Below, in pieces: positions 28,393-37,215 of a stretch of 64,000 nucleotides of DNA. Position numbers and translations under genes: made by a program. Positions within the stretch are counted from its first letter, which is position 1. Each line of letters opens with the position of its first letter. This stretch comes from Bacteroidota bacterium (GTDB taxonomy: Bacteria > Bacteroidota > Bacteroidia > Chitinophagales > Chitinophagaceae). The stretch lies in the NCBI GenBank assembly GCA_018267915.1, contig JAFDXN010000058.1, positions 62,001-126,000 on the forward strand, read 5' to 3'. A model generated the notes under the pieces. The model ran no database searches and was not told the DNA's origin. It was given only the letters and a program-made list of their open reading frames with translations.

Positions 28393-29376
28393 TTACTTCT
28401 TCACGTACATCACTTCTTTCACCATGTTCACTGTGCGTGGTACGTCCGGCAGGTAAGCAGCCACGAGGTTAGGAGCGTAGTGCATGTTGGCATCAGCTGA
28501 GCATATGCGGCGTATCGGAGCATCCAGGTAGTCAAAAGCTTCCTTCTGTACCCTGTAGCTGATCTCCGATGAGATGCTTGCAAACGGCCACTGTTCTTCC
28601 ACTATTACCAGTCTGTTGGTTTTCTTAACAGATTCCACAATAGTTTGCCAATCAAGCGGACGGATAGTACGCAGGTCGATCACTTCAGCGCTTACCCCGT
28701 CTTTCTCCAGTTCCTCTGCAGCACCCATCGCAACTTTCATCATCTTATTATACGACACGATTGTTACATCATTGCCACTGCGCTTAACATCAGCCTTACC
28801 TATGGGGATCAGGTATTCTTCTTCAGGCACGTCGCCGGTCTCACCATAAGCCACCTCACTCTCCATGAATACTACCGGGTCATTATCGCGTATGGCCGAC
28901 TTGAGCAAACCTTTCGCATCGTAAGGATTGATCGTAGAGATCACCTTCAGGCCCGGTACGTTGGCATACCAGTTCTCAAAGGCCTGCGAGTGTTGCGCGG
29001 CTAGCTGGCCAGCCGACCCATTAGGTCCGCGGAACACTATCGGACAAGTAAACTGCCCACCACTCATCGATACCATCTTTGCTGCGTGGTTCACTATCTG
29101 GTCTATCGCCAGCTCGGCAAAGTTCCAGGTCATGAATTCCACTATCGGGCGGGTATTGTTCATAGCAGCGCCCACAGCTATCGCTGTAAAACCCAACTCA
29201 GCTATAGGAGTATCTATTACCCTCTTTGCGCCAAATTCGTCCAGCATGCCCTGGCTTACTTTATAAGCGCCATTATATTGCGCCACTTCTTCACCCATCA
29301 GGAAAACGTTCTCATCCTTCCTCATTTCCTCTTCCATGGCCTCACGCAATGCCTGTCTTAACGGAATGCTACGCAT
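28393..29376 (-). CDS. pdhB: pyruvate dehydrogenase E1 component, beta subunit
   Basis: A 327-residue transketolase-like subunit. The N-terminal RQALREAMEEEM, the GEEVAQYNGAYKVS segment (the Glu activates thiamine diphosphate), RVIDTPIAELGFTA and RGPNGSAGQLAAQHSQ are classic for E1-beta. Length matches (~325). With E1-alpha, E2 and E3 it oxidises pyruvate to acetyl-CoA. None of those partners is in this window, so the complex is encoded at several loci. A TATCTTTG promoter element ~44 bp upstream and a terminator downstream show a single-gene transcript. Confidence 0.95.
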   Translation of the reverse strand: MRSIPLRQALREAMEEEMRKDENVFLMGEEVAQYNGAYKVSQGMLDEFGAKRVIDTPIAELGFTAIAVGAAMNNTRPIVEFMTWNFAELAIDQIVNHAAKMVSMSGGQFTCPIVFRGPNGSAGQLAAQHSQAFENWYANVPGLKVISTINPYDAKGLLKSAIRDNDPVVFMESEVAYGETGDVPEEEYLIPIGKADVKRSGNDVTIVSYNKMMKVAMGAAEELEKDGVSAEVIDLRTIRPLDWQTIVESVKKTNRLVIVEEQWPFASISSEISYRVQKEAFDYLDAPIRRICSADANMHYAPNLVAAYLPDVPRTVNMVKEVMYVKK

Positions 29377-29419
29377 ATGTCTATTGTATAATTTTATATT
29401 GTTTAGCCGAAAATTCGCC

Positions 29420-29427
29420 CAAAGATA
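29420..29427 (-). promoter_or_regulatory. -7 promoter element of pdhB
   Basis: On the minus strand this is TATCTTTG, matching TAnnTTTG, 43 bp upstream of the pdhB ATG. Confidence 0.6.
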
Positions 29428-29438
29428 GTATTTCAGGT

Positions 29439-29963
29439 TTACTTCGTTTTAGGCTTAAATGTTACCGTGCTTTTTGACCCTTGTTCGTTCAGCCGCAGCT
29501 TCATCATCGTATCCGTGAGCATGATCACTTCCATCTTGATCTTGTCCCCGGCGCCCTTCATTTTCATTTCGTCCAGCATTAGCGCGCCCTCATCGTCAAA
29601 ATACCATTTGCAGGAGTCTATATATCCATTACCGAAATTGACCACCGCTTTACCACCTTTCTTAAAGTCGAACTCAGTACCTGTTACCGCTGCCATCTGC
29701 ATCACCTTGAAGCTGTCCAGTTGTGTTTGCAGGTCCCTTTTGAACGAATCCATATTATCTGTGCCGTAGGCCGCCTTATTAGCAGCAGCATCGGTGCTTT
29801 TTCCTACAGTATCAATAAAATGCTCCTGCTCGCGTATCATCGAGTCCATATCAGGGTTCTCAAAGGCGACACCTTGCCAATGTTTTATGATGATGTCTTC
29901 TTTCTTCCTTTTGCAGGCGATAAAACAGGTACTAAGCAGCAGTACAGCGATCACTTTTTTCAT
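29439..29963 (-). CDS. hypothetical lipoprotein
   Basis: A 174-residue protein with a lipoprotein signal (LLSTCFIAC, Cys at ~17) followed by KRKK. The mature part alternates helix-like and beta-like segments (FDFKKGGKAVVNFGNG, YIDSCKWYFDDEGAL) in a pattern recalling lipocalin-like META/DUF folds, but I cannot assign a family. It is 11 bp downstream of the DUF4476 gene and probably the last gene of that operon. Confidence 0.7.
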   Translation of the reverse strand: MKKVIAVLLLSTCFIACKRKKEDIIIKHWQGVAFENPDMDSMIREQEHFIDTVGKSTDAAANKAAYGTDNMDSFKRDLQTQLDSFKVMQMAAVTGTEFDFKKGGKAVVNFGNGYIDSCKWYFDDEGALMLDEMKMKGAGDKIKMEVIMLTDTMMKLRLNEQGSKSTVTFKPKTK

Positions 29964-29974
29964 TTACTTAGATA

Positions 29975-31057
29975 TTAAGGCATTATCAGGCGGAAGTAGT
30001 CTTTCCACTCCCTTGTGGTTAATAAATTTTCAAGTGATGCAAAATTACCCTGGTCGGTAACGCGCGGGTAGGCTTGTTTCAGGAAGGCATATCGTTCCGG
30101 GTCATTGCTCAAACCCTTTGTCAGCATACGGATCTGTGATGTGCTATAACAGTTGTCAAGCCTGCCCAGCAAAAACTTCAGGCGGGCACCTTCGCTTTTG
30201 CCATTCATTCTGCCATATAGGTCCTGGAAGGAATTATCTGGCATAGATTGCGGACAGTTGCTGTTCACCGTATAATTATTTCTTGCCGTGCTGTTTCTTC
30301 TTGTCTCGGTCTCCTTGTTCGGCGCAGTGTAGTTATAGTTATTATCATTGTCTTCAACACCTGTAGTGGCGGTATAATTCCCCCCGTTATTACCCGCAGT
30401 ACTATTGTTCTGCACTTCAGCCGGTGTACTGTTCTGAACGGTTCGGTCGTTATTCAGCTCTACGTTGTCTATAAACTGTGGCTCATTCGATTGTGGCTGA
30501 CTGTGTTGCGCCGGTGGATCACCATATTGGTCATTTGCCGACAGTGCGTTTGTATTCGTTTGGCTATTGTTTACATTGTTGTTATAAGTGTTGCCGTAAT
30601 TACTATTCACCGTCGACTGGGCATTTGACATAGGCTGTGTATTAGTAGCCACGTAGTTATCACCCGGGTTGTAGGTGGGTATATGATCGTCATCCGCACT
30701 GTTCCCTGCGCCTATATAAAACTGCTGTTGCAGGTCGTATAGCGAAAAGCTGTTTCCTTTTTTGTTCAGTAAAAACGCCCTTGAGCCGTTTTCGGGCACC
30801 TTAATGGCAAAGTGTTGTGGCGGATAGATATTCTGCTGAAATAATATTTCAATATTGACAATTCCCGGTGCCAACTGTGAGATGATACTGTAGTTTTTGC
30901 CATAGCGTGGCTGCATCTGGCCTTCCAGTTTCACATAGAAGGGTGTCTGTTTGTCGCCCTGTATATAGACGTACGAGAATTGTTGCGATAGGGCAGGGTA
31001 CGAGGCCAGCGCGCTGAACAGCAAAAGGAAAAATAAGATGATATGTTTAAAGCGCAT
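29975..31057 (-). CDS. secreted DUF4476 protein with Asn-rich linker
   Basis: A 360-residue protein from the ATG at 31057, 1 nt after the stop of the biotin carrier gene. It has a signal peptide (~1-25) and an N-terminal beta-rich domain (about 28-115; YVYIQGDKQTPFYVKLEG). A long Asn/Thr/Gln-rich disordered linker follows (~120-275). The C-terminal DUF4476 domain covers ~280-360 (RLKFLLGRLDNCYSTSQIRM, ending DYFRLIMP). DUF4476 is common in Bacteroidota and has no defined function. The linker suggests a long flexible spacer on the surface or in the periplasm. Confidence 0.82.
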   Translation of the reverse strand: MRFKHIILFFLLLFSALASYPALSQQFSYVYIQGDKQTPFYVKLEGQMQPRYGKNYSIISQLAPGIVNIEILFQQNIYPPQHFAIKVPENGSRAFLLNKKGNSFSLYDLQQQFYIGAGNSADDDHIPTYNPGDNYVATNTQPMSNAQSTVNSNYGNTYNNNVNNSQTNTNALSANDQYGDPPAQHSQPQSNEPQFIDNVELNNDRTVQNSTPAEVQNNSTAGNNGGNYTATTGVEDNDNNYNYTAPNKETETRRNSTARNNYTVNSNCPQSMPDNSFQDLYGRMNGKSEGARLKFLLGRLDNCYSTSQIRMLTKGLSNDPERYAFLKQAYPRVTDQGNFASLENLLTTREWKDYFRLIMP

Positions 31058-31058
31058 A

Positions 31059-31559
31059 CTATTCAAGTTCTATCAGTATTGCTCCCTTCTCTACTGCTGT
31101 GCGTTCAGCCACTTTTATAGCTTTTACGGTGGCGCTGTTACCCGCCTTTAAGATATTTTCCATTTTCATAGCTTCCAGTATCAACAGGCCATCGCCTTTG
31201 TTGATCTGTTGGCCCGGCTCTACCAGCACTCTCAATACCAATCCGGGCATAGGCGCTTTTACAGGCTCAGCCTTTTGCATAGCCTTCAGGTCCATGCCCA
31301 TGCTCGATAGCAATTGGTCGATGGGCTCCTTAATAGCTACTTTATACGTTCTTCCCTTTATTGCCAGGCTTACTTCTTTATTTTTCTTGTCAACGCCTTC
31401 GATAACCGCAGTATAGCTCTTGTTGTTATACAGTATGCTTATCATGCCGTTCGGCTGCCATTGCTCGTCCCAGTTCACAGCCTGCTCGTTAATGCACAGC
31501 TGATCGCCGTCTTTTGTTATCGAAAAGGTATTTTTATCGTTGACCTTTGCCTGGAGCAT
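31059..31559 (-). CDS. biotin carboxyl carrier domain protein
   Basis: A 166-residue protein. The C-terminal ~75 residues are a biotinyl domain with EAMKMEN; Lys132 is the predicted biotin site. The PMPGLV start of the domain and the preceding ~90-residue region are like the gamma/biotin subunits of acyl-CoA carboxylases in Bacteroidota, rather than fatty-acid AccB. It would carry CO2 between a biotin carboxylase and a carboxyltransferase. Neither partner is adjacent; downstream genes are a DUF4476 protein and a lipoprotein instead. A TATTTTTG promoter lies 25 bp upstream. Confidence 0.85.
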   Translation of the reverse strand: MLQAKVNDKNTFSITKDGDQLCINEQAVNWDEQWQPNGMISILYNNKSYTAVIEGVDKKNKEVSLAIKGRTYKVAIKEPIDQLLSSMGMDLKAMQKAEPVKAPMPGLVLRVLVEPGQQINKGDGLLILEAMKMENILKAGNSATVKAIKVAERTAVEKGAILIELE

Positions 31560-31584
31560 GCTTGCCTGTTTGATTTAATGCTTG

Positions 31585-31592
31585 CAAAAATA
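31585..31592 (-). promoter_or_regulatory. -7 promoter element of the biotin carrier operon
   Basis: On the minus strand TATTTTTG, an exact TAnnTTTG match, 25 bp before the ATG of the biotin carrier gene. Confidence 0.6.
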
Positions 31593-31635
31593 GTCAAATA
31601 ACGATGCGCTAAAGCATTTTAGATAGCTTTTATAA

Positions 31636-31666
31636 CACCTGTAACCTCCTACAGGTGATATTTTTT
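31636..31666 (+). promoter_or_regulatory. 8-bp inverted repeat with T run in a divergent promoter region
   Basis: CACCTGTA (31636-31643) and TACAGGTG (31650-31657) are separated by ACCTCC and followed by ATATTTTTT. The shape is that of a terminator, but no gene ends here. It could be an operator or an upstream stop of stray transcription. A TATTTTTA near-promoter element follows at 31681-31688, upstream of the M1 peptidase ATG. Confidence 0.45.
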
Positions 31667-31706
31667 GGCATCTTTAGGCTTATTTTTAGCCTCCGAAACA
31701 AGTTCA

Positions 31707-34334
31707 ATGACAGTCATCCGGATAACAGGGAGATATAGCATCGCATTTTTATTGGTTTTCAGCCCTTTGTTTCTCCTGTCTTGTGGCCCCGGCCGCAAGG
31801 GCACAAAGGGGAACAGGCATGTAACACTTGACGCAATACAGGTTAATGCAGCTAATAATCCTATTGATATTTACCGGGCCACACCACAGCGCGAATGGGA
31901 GATCACGCATACGCGCGTGGCTTTATCGTTCGACTGGAAAGAGAAGACCGCGCGTGGGCAGGAGTGGATAAGCCTGCATCCTTATTGCTACATTACCGAT
32001 AGCCTGGTACTTGACGCAAAAAGCATCAAGATCGATTCCATACGACTGGAAGGGATGGGTGGCTCCGGTCTTACATATACGTGCAGGGACGATCAAATAA
32101 AGATCAAATTCAATAAAAGCTATAGTAATATAGACGCCATCCAACTGTACATCGTCTACACGGCCATGCCCTATGCCGAGACTGCCGGGGGCAGTGCGGC
32201 TATAACCGAAGACAGGGGCCTTTACTTCATCAATACCGATGGAGCTATTCCCAATAAGCCCCGCCAGATTTGGACGCAGGGCGAAACGGAGGCTAATTCC
32301 CATTGGCTGCCTACCATTGATAAGCCCACCACGCGCTTTACGCTTCAATTGGAGCTGGAGGCGCCCGACACAATGCAAACTCTGGGGAACGGCTACCTTG
32401 CTTCGTCCTTTGCCGAGCCCCGCAAGCCGGGGTTCAGGAAGGATATCTGGATCATGGACAAGCCGATACAGGCTTATGTTGCCATGTTCGCGATCGGCAA
32501 ATTTTCTATCGTGAAGGATAGCTGGCAAGGGAAGGACGTGAACTACTATGTAGAAAAGGAGTATGAACACTATGCAAAGCTCATGTTCCGCAACACACCT
32601 GAGATGATCGATTACTTCTCGAATGTCACTGGAGTTCCCTATCCCTGGAACAAATACGACCAGGTCGTGGTGCGCGACTATGTATCGGGTGCCATGGAAA
32701 ATACCTCAGCCTCGCTTTTTGGCGAATTTATGAACCAGGATGCAAGAGAAATAGCCGATCACGACCATGAAGATATTGTATCGCATGAGCTATTCCATAT
32801 GTGGTTTGGTGATTATGTCACTTGCGAGTCCTGGTCGAATCTTACCTTAAATGAATCCTTCGCCACCTATGGGGAGTACCTCTGGAGAAACTATAAATAC
32901 GGCAAGAATTCTGCTGATCGCCTGCATTATTTTAATTTGTTGAAGTACCTCGACCAGGCTAAACGAAATGATCCGCCGCTACAGCGCTTCTTCTATGCCG
33001 ATCGCGAGGATATGTTCGACAGGGTGTCTTACGAAAAGGGTAGTGTGATACTTCACTACCTGCATTGCCTTACCGGCGACGATCCCTTTAACAAAGCCAT
33101 GCAACTCTATCTATCGAAAAATGCATTTAACTCGGCAGAAGTAGCGCAATGGCGCCTGGCGCTAGAAGAGGCTACCGGCAAGGACTGGACATGGTTCTTC
33201 AACCAGTGGTATAAAAGGGGCGGGCATCCCGTTTTGGATATAAAATACGATTACGATGATGCAGCCGCAAAACTGACGGTAACCGTGATACAAAAGCAGG
33301 ACAGCGGCAAGTATATCCTGCCTTTCAAAACCGCAATATTATACCCTGACGACAAGCAGGTCGTAGACTGGAACATCACCGCTACAAGGCAGACGTTCAC
33401 TTACCCTTATCGCAATAACGAGCGCCCTACCGTAATTCCTGACGTACTGCATTGGGTACCTGCCGAGATTCACGAAAGCGGCAAGCCCCTGGCACAATGG
33501 CGAACACAATATGATATCGGTAGTGACTATATCACCCGTCGCCTCGCTATCGATGCGGCTTACAATAAGATCAGCAACGATACGGCCATTTCAATTATCG
33601 ACAGGGCGCTGGCGGAGCGGCTCTCTTATGTGCGCACATATGCGCTTCGGCCGCTACTGAAAGTTACCGATGATCAATTGCAACGTCACTGGCATTCACA
33701 GGTCGAGTTCCTGGCCGCTAATGATGAAGATAAGGAGGTTAGGGCTACTGCTTTTAGCGTTCTGGCCGAGTGGAAGGACGGCACTGTAAAGGACGATATG
33801 ATACGTGCAGTTGGTGATAGCTCATACAACGTGGCCGGCAATGCCCTAAAAGCGTTGTATAAGGTTGACGAGGATAATGCCTACATATTGGCGAAAAAAA
33901 TGCTGAATACGTATCCTAAGGCAGAACTGCAAGAGGCAATATGGGACGTGATTGGTGAACATGCGGATACGGCTGACTTTGCCGTTTACGAACAGAGATT
34001 TGCGTACCTGTATGGCAGTAAAAAACTATCGCTGTTTTCCAGCTTTGCGACATACCTGGAGCATGTGAAAAGTGCTAGCATTTTCGAACGGGGGCTTACA
34101 CTGATGCAGCAAACAGCGACTACCGAACCGTCGAAAAATTATCGGTATTACATGGTCTACTATATGACCGAACTTGCGAAAAGCTTTAAACAAAAGAAAG
34201 ACAACCCGCAAAACCAAAAACGGATAGCACTTATAAAACGTTCTGTCCAACAGATCATCGATGCAGAGAAAGATACTGACAACAAGAAAAGGGACAATGA
34301 TTTGATGAAAGAAGCCTTTCCCGATAGCAAATAG
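31707..34334 (+). CDS. M1 family metallopeptidase with HEAT-like C-terminal region, lipoprotein
   Basis: An 875-residue protein from the ATG at 31707, which gives a lipoprotein signal (LFLLSCGPG, Cys at ~27). The N-terminal M1 beta domain is followed by the GAMEN box (SGAMENTSAS), zinc ligands HELFH at 360-364 and Glu383 in LNESFATYGEYL. The region after ~600 is helical and repetitive (ATAFSVLAEWKDGTV, NVAGNALKALYKV), like HEAT repeats of the long M1 enzymes. It probably trims peptides in the periplasm or at the outer membrane. It is monocistronic by appearance, divergent from the biotin carrier operon. Confidence 0.92.
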   Translation: MTVIRITGRYSIAFLLVFSPLFLLSCGPGRKGTKGNRHVTLDAIQVNAANNPIDIYRATPQREWEITHTRVALSFDWKEKTARGQEWISLHPYCYITDSLVLDAKSIKIDSIRLEGMGGSGLTYTCRDDQIKIKFNKSYSNIDAIQLYIVYTAMPYAETAGGSAAITEDRGLYFINTDGAIPNKPRQIWTQGETEANSHWLPTIDKPTTRFTLQLELEAPDTMQTLGNGYLASSFAEPRKPGFRKDIWIMDKPIQAYVAMFAIGKFSIVKDSWQGKDVNYYVEKEYEHYAKLMFRNTPEMIDYFSNVTGVPYPWNKYDQVVVRDYVSGAMENTSASLFGEFMNQDAREIADHDHEDIVSHELFHMWFGDYVTCESWSNLTLNESFATYGEYLWRNYKYGKNSADRLHYFNLLKYLDQAKRNDPPLQRFFYADREDMFDRVSYEKGSVILHYLHCLTGDDPFNKAMQLYLSKNAFNSAEVAQWRLALEEATGKDWTWFFNQWYKRGGHPVLDIKYDYDDAAAKLTVTVIQKQDSGKYILPFKTAILYPDDKQVVDWNITATRQTFTYPYRNNERPTVIPDVLHWVPAEIHESGKPLAQWRTQYDIGSDYITRRLAIDAAYNKISNDTAISIIDRALAERLSYVRTYALRPLLKVTDDQLQRHWHSQVEFLAANDEDKEVRATAFSVLAEWKDGTVKDDMIRAVGDSSYNVAGNALKALYKVDEDNAYILAKKMLNTYPKAELQEAIWDVIGEHADTADFAVYEQRFAYLYGSKKLSLFSSFATYLEHVKSASIFERGLTLMQQTATTEPSKNYRYYMVYYMTELAKSFKQKKDNPQNQKRIALIKRSVQQIIDAEKDTDNKKRDNDLMKEAFPDSK

Positions 34335-34476
34335 CGGCATTGTCTGTTCATCCTCCCAAAAGTGACATTTCAATGAGTTTTTTCCTCCAAAAAACCGCTT
34401 ACATTCGGCCTAAATAGTGGTTTGTAAAATATATTTAGCTGCTTATTTGTAAGCCGCTGTATAACTTGTTAAAAAC

Positions 34477-34485
34477 TGTGGATAA
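34477..34485 (+). promoter_or_regulatory. perfect DnaA-box word upstream of gyrA
   Basis: TGTGGATAA is the exact complement of the DnaA box TTATCCACA. It lies about 50 bp upstream of the gyrA -7 element in a 230-bp intergenic, AT-rich region. A single box is not an origin; an initiator-linked control of gyrA is possible. Confidence 0.4.
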
Positions 34486-34533
34486 TGACGCATTTTTAGC
34501 GCAAAATATAGAGGCAGACCCGTCTATTTTCGC

Positions 34534-34541
34534 TATATTTG
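34534..34541 (+). promoter_or_regulatory. -7 promoter element of gyrA
   Basis: TATATTTG matches TAnnTTTG and lies 24 bp before the gyrA ATG at 34566. It also argues against the alternative upstream start at 34539, which would overlap the promoter. Confidence 0.65.
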
Positions 34542-34565
34542 CACACTTATTTTCAATACCAGCTT

Positions 34566-37187
34566 ATGGATCAAAACAACCAGGATTTAGGCGCCCAAAA
34601 CCCGTCAGAGGAGAACAATAAAATTGTCCAGGTTAACATAGAGGAGCAAATGAAAACTGCCTACATCGATTACTCGATGTCGGTGATCGTTGGTCGTGCC
34701 CTGCCTGATGTGCGCGATGGCCTTAAACCGGTTCACCGCCGTGTATTATTTGCAATGCACGAGCTGGGAAATACTTTCAATAAACCATATAAGAAGTGCG
34801 CCCGTATCGTGGGCGAGGTGCTGGGTAAGTACCACCCGCACGGCGATACTGCCGTTTACGACGCTATGGTTCGTATGGCGCAGCCATGGAGCATGCGGTA
34901 CATGATGGTGGATGGCCAGGGTAACTATGGCTCGCAGGATGGTGACGGCCCTGCGGCAATGCGTTATACAGAGGCGCGTATGCAACGCCTGGGTGAGGCC
35001 ATGCTCGAGGATATTGAAAAAGAAACAGTAGACTTTTCACTCAACTTTGATGATTCGCTTCAGGAGCCAACGGTACTGCCTACACGCATACCGCAGTTGC
35101 TCGTGAACGGTTCTTCAGGTATTGCGGTTGGTATGGCTACTAACATGATGCCGCACAACCTTACCGAAGTGGTGAATGGTTGCATTGCTTATATCGACAA
35201 TAGAGAGATCACGATAGATGAACTCATGAAGCACGTAAAGGCCCCCGACTTCCCGACAGGCGGCATCATTTACGGCATTGAGGGCATTAAGCAGGGCATG
35301 CACACAGGCCGTGGCAGGGTAGTGCTGCGTGGTAAAGTGACTGTTGAGACGATGAAAAGTGGTAAAGAGCAGATCATCATCACCGAAGTACCCTACCAGG
35401 TAAGTCGTGACGCACTGGCCGAGAAAATTGGTTCTCTCGTAAACAATAAGATCATCGAGGGCATCACACATGTTGCCAACGAATCGAACAAAGAAGGTAC
35501 ACGTATCGTAATAGAGTTGCGCCGCGATGTAGTGGCGCAGGTTATCATCAACCAGCTCTACAAATACAGTGAGCTGCAAACCTCATACGGCATTAATAAC
35601 GTTGCCTTGGTTGGAGGTCGTCCGCGCACGCTCAATCTTAAAGACCTGATCTCTGAGTTCGTCAGCTTCCGTCACGAGGTGGTAGTGCGCCGAACACAGT
35701 ACGAACTTCGTGAAGCTAAGAAGCGTGCTCACATTTTAGAAGGTTACCTCATCGCACTCGATCATCTTGATGAGGTGATCGCTTTGATACGCGCTTCGGT
35801 CAATCCCGATGAAGCGAAAACGGGCCTGATGGAGAAGTTTGGTATGACGGAGATACAGGCCAAGGCGGTACTGGAGTTGCGCCTCCAAAGGCTCACTGGC
35901 ATGGAGCGCGACAAGATCCGCGAGGAGCACGCCGAACTGATGAAGCTGATTGCGCACCTCGAGGCAATACTCGGCGACGAAGGCCTGCGCTACCAGATCA
36001 TTAAAGACGAATTGATCGACGTACAGAAAAAGTTTGGCGATGACCGCAGGAGCGAGATACATTACATGGCCGATGAAATGCGCATCGAAGACCTGATCGA
36101 AGAGGAAGATGTGGTGATCACGGTGTCACACCTGGGCTATATCAAACGTACGTCGGCTGTTGAGTTCCGCGCTCAGCGCAGGGGTGGTCGTGGCGCTATG
36201 GGTGGCAAAACACGTGATGAAGACTATATCGAGCATCTGTTCATAGCTTCTACACATCATACCCTCATGTTCTTTACCGAAAAGGGCCGTTGCTACTGGC
36301 TTAAGGTGTATGAAATACCGGAAGCCGACAGGAATGCAAAAGGCAGGGCGATACAGAACATGGTGCAGATACCGCCCGATGATAAGATACGTACCATCAT
36401 CGACGTGCCGCAACTGGATAACGAAGAATATCTCGAAAAACATTTCCTTGTTCTTTGCACCAAGCGCGGAATTATTAAGAAAACGAAACTTGAAGACTTC
36501 AGTCGCCCCCGTGCTAACGGTGTTAATGCAATAACCATCGAAGAGGGTGATCAGTTGCTGGATGTTTGCCTGGCTGTAAGAGACGAGAGTTATATCATGA
36601 TGGCCGTTCGTTCAGGCCGCGCCATTTGCTTCCCCGAAGACAAGGTAAGGCCGACAGGCAGGGGCGCCATTGGTGTGTTTGGCATAGAGTTGGATGAGCA
36701 TAATGATGAAGTGATAGGGATGGTTTGTGTGCACAGGGATGATATGACTAGGCAGATACTGGTGGTATCCGAAAAAGGTCTCGGTAAGCGCACGCCTTTC
36801 TTCGAAAAAAATGAGGAGAGCGGTTCGCTTGAAACCACTTATCGCGTCACCAACCGTGGCGGTAAAGGGGTAAAGACCATCAACATCACTGATAAGACCG
36901 GCGGCCTGGTAGGACTGCTTGCCGTATCCGATAAAGAGGACCTGATGATTACCTGTAAGTCGGGGATCACCATTCGTATGAAGGTGGAGGCTATTCGCGA
37001 AGCAGGCCGCGCCACACAGGGTGTTAAGCTCATCAATCTCGACGAAGGTGACGAGATAGCAGCTATAGCCCGCATACAAGAGCAGGAAGAAGAAGAGATC
37101 ATCACTGAAGGAGAGAACAGCGATGAGAATATTGCCGGCGAACAGGCGAATGGCACTGATGAGGTAACTCCCGACGTAACCGAATAA
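34566..37187 (+). CDS. gyrA: DNA gyrase subunit A
   Basis: An 873-residue type IIA topoisomerase subunit; with GyrB it introduces negative supercoils using ATP. The catalytic Tyr134 is in AAMRYTEARMQ. The fluoroquinolone-determining region reads HPHGDTAVYD, with Thr at the E. coli Ser83 position and the Asp87 equivalent kept. The GyrA box QRRGGRG in the C-terminal beta-pinwheel separates it from ParC. An acidic tail (QEQEEEEIITEGEN) ends the protein. The start chosen keeps the conserved N-terminus and follows the promoter. A TPR protein begins 28 bp downstream and may be co-transcribed. Very secure. Confidence 0.98.
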   Translation: MDQNNQDLGAQNPSEENNKIVQVNIEEQMKTAYIDYSMSVIVGRALPDVRDGLKPVHRRVLFAMHELGNTFNKPYKKCARIVGEVLGKYHPHGDTAVYDAMVRMAQPWSMRYMMVDGQGNYGSQDGDGPAAMRYTEARMQRLGEAMLEDIEKETVDFSLNFDDSLQEPTVLPTRIPQLLVNGSSGIAVGMATNMMPHNLTEVVNGCIAYIDNREITIDELMKHVKAPDFPTGGIIYGIEGIKQGMHTGRGRVVLRGKVTVETMKSGKEQIIITEVPYQVSRDALAEKIGSLVNNKIIEGITHVANESNKEGTRIVIELRRDVVAQVIINQLYKYSELQTSYGINNVALVGGRPRTLNLKDLISEFVSFRHEVVVRRTQYELREAKKRAHILEGYLIALDHLDEVIALIRASVNPDEAKTGLMEKFGMTEIQAKAVLELRLQRLTGMERDKIREEHAELMKLIAHLEAILGDEGLRYQIIKDELIDVQKKFGDDRRSEIHYMADEMRIEDLIEEEDVVITVSHLGYIKRTSAVEFRAQRRGGRGAMGGKTRDEDYIEHLFIASTHHTLMFFTEKGRCYWLKVYEIPEADRNAKGRAIQNMVQIPPDDKIRTIIDVPQLDNEEYLEKHFLVLCTKRGIIKKTKLEDFSRPRANGVNAITIEEGDQLLDVCLAVRDESYIMMAVRSGRAICFPEDKVRPTGRGAIGVFGIELDEHNDEVIGMVCVHRDDMTRQILVVSEKGLGKRTPFFEKNEESGSLETTYRVTNRGGKGVKTINITDKTGGLVGLLAVSDKEDLMITCKSGITIRMKVEAIREAGRATQGVKLINLDEGDEIAAIARIQEQEEEEIITEGENSDENIAGEQANGTDEVTPDVTE

Positions 37188-37215
37188 ATATTGGACGCTT
37201 TATAAAATACAATAC

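Noticed and set aside
34477..34485. Replication origin
   Set aside because: Only one exact DnaA box and no dnaA, dnaN or box cluster nearby; treated as a possible regulatory site instead.
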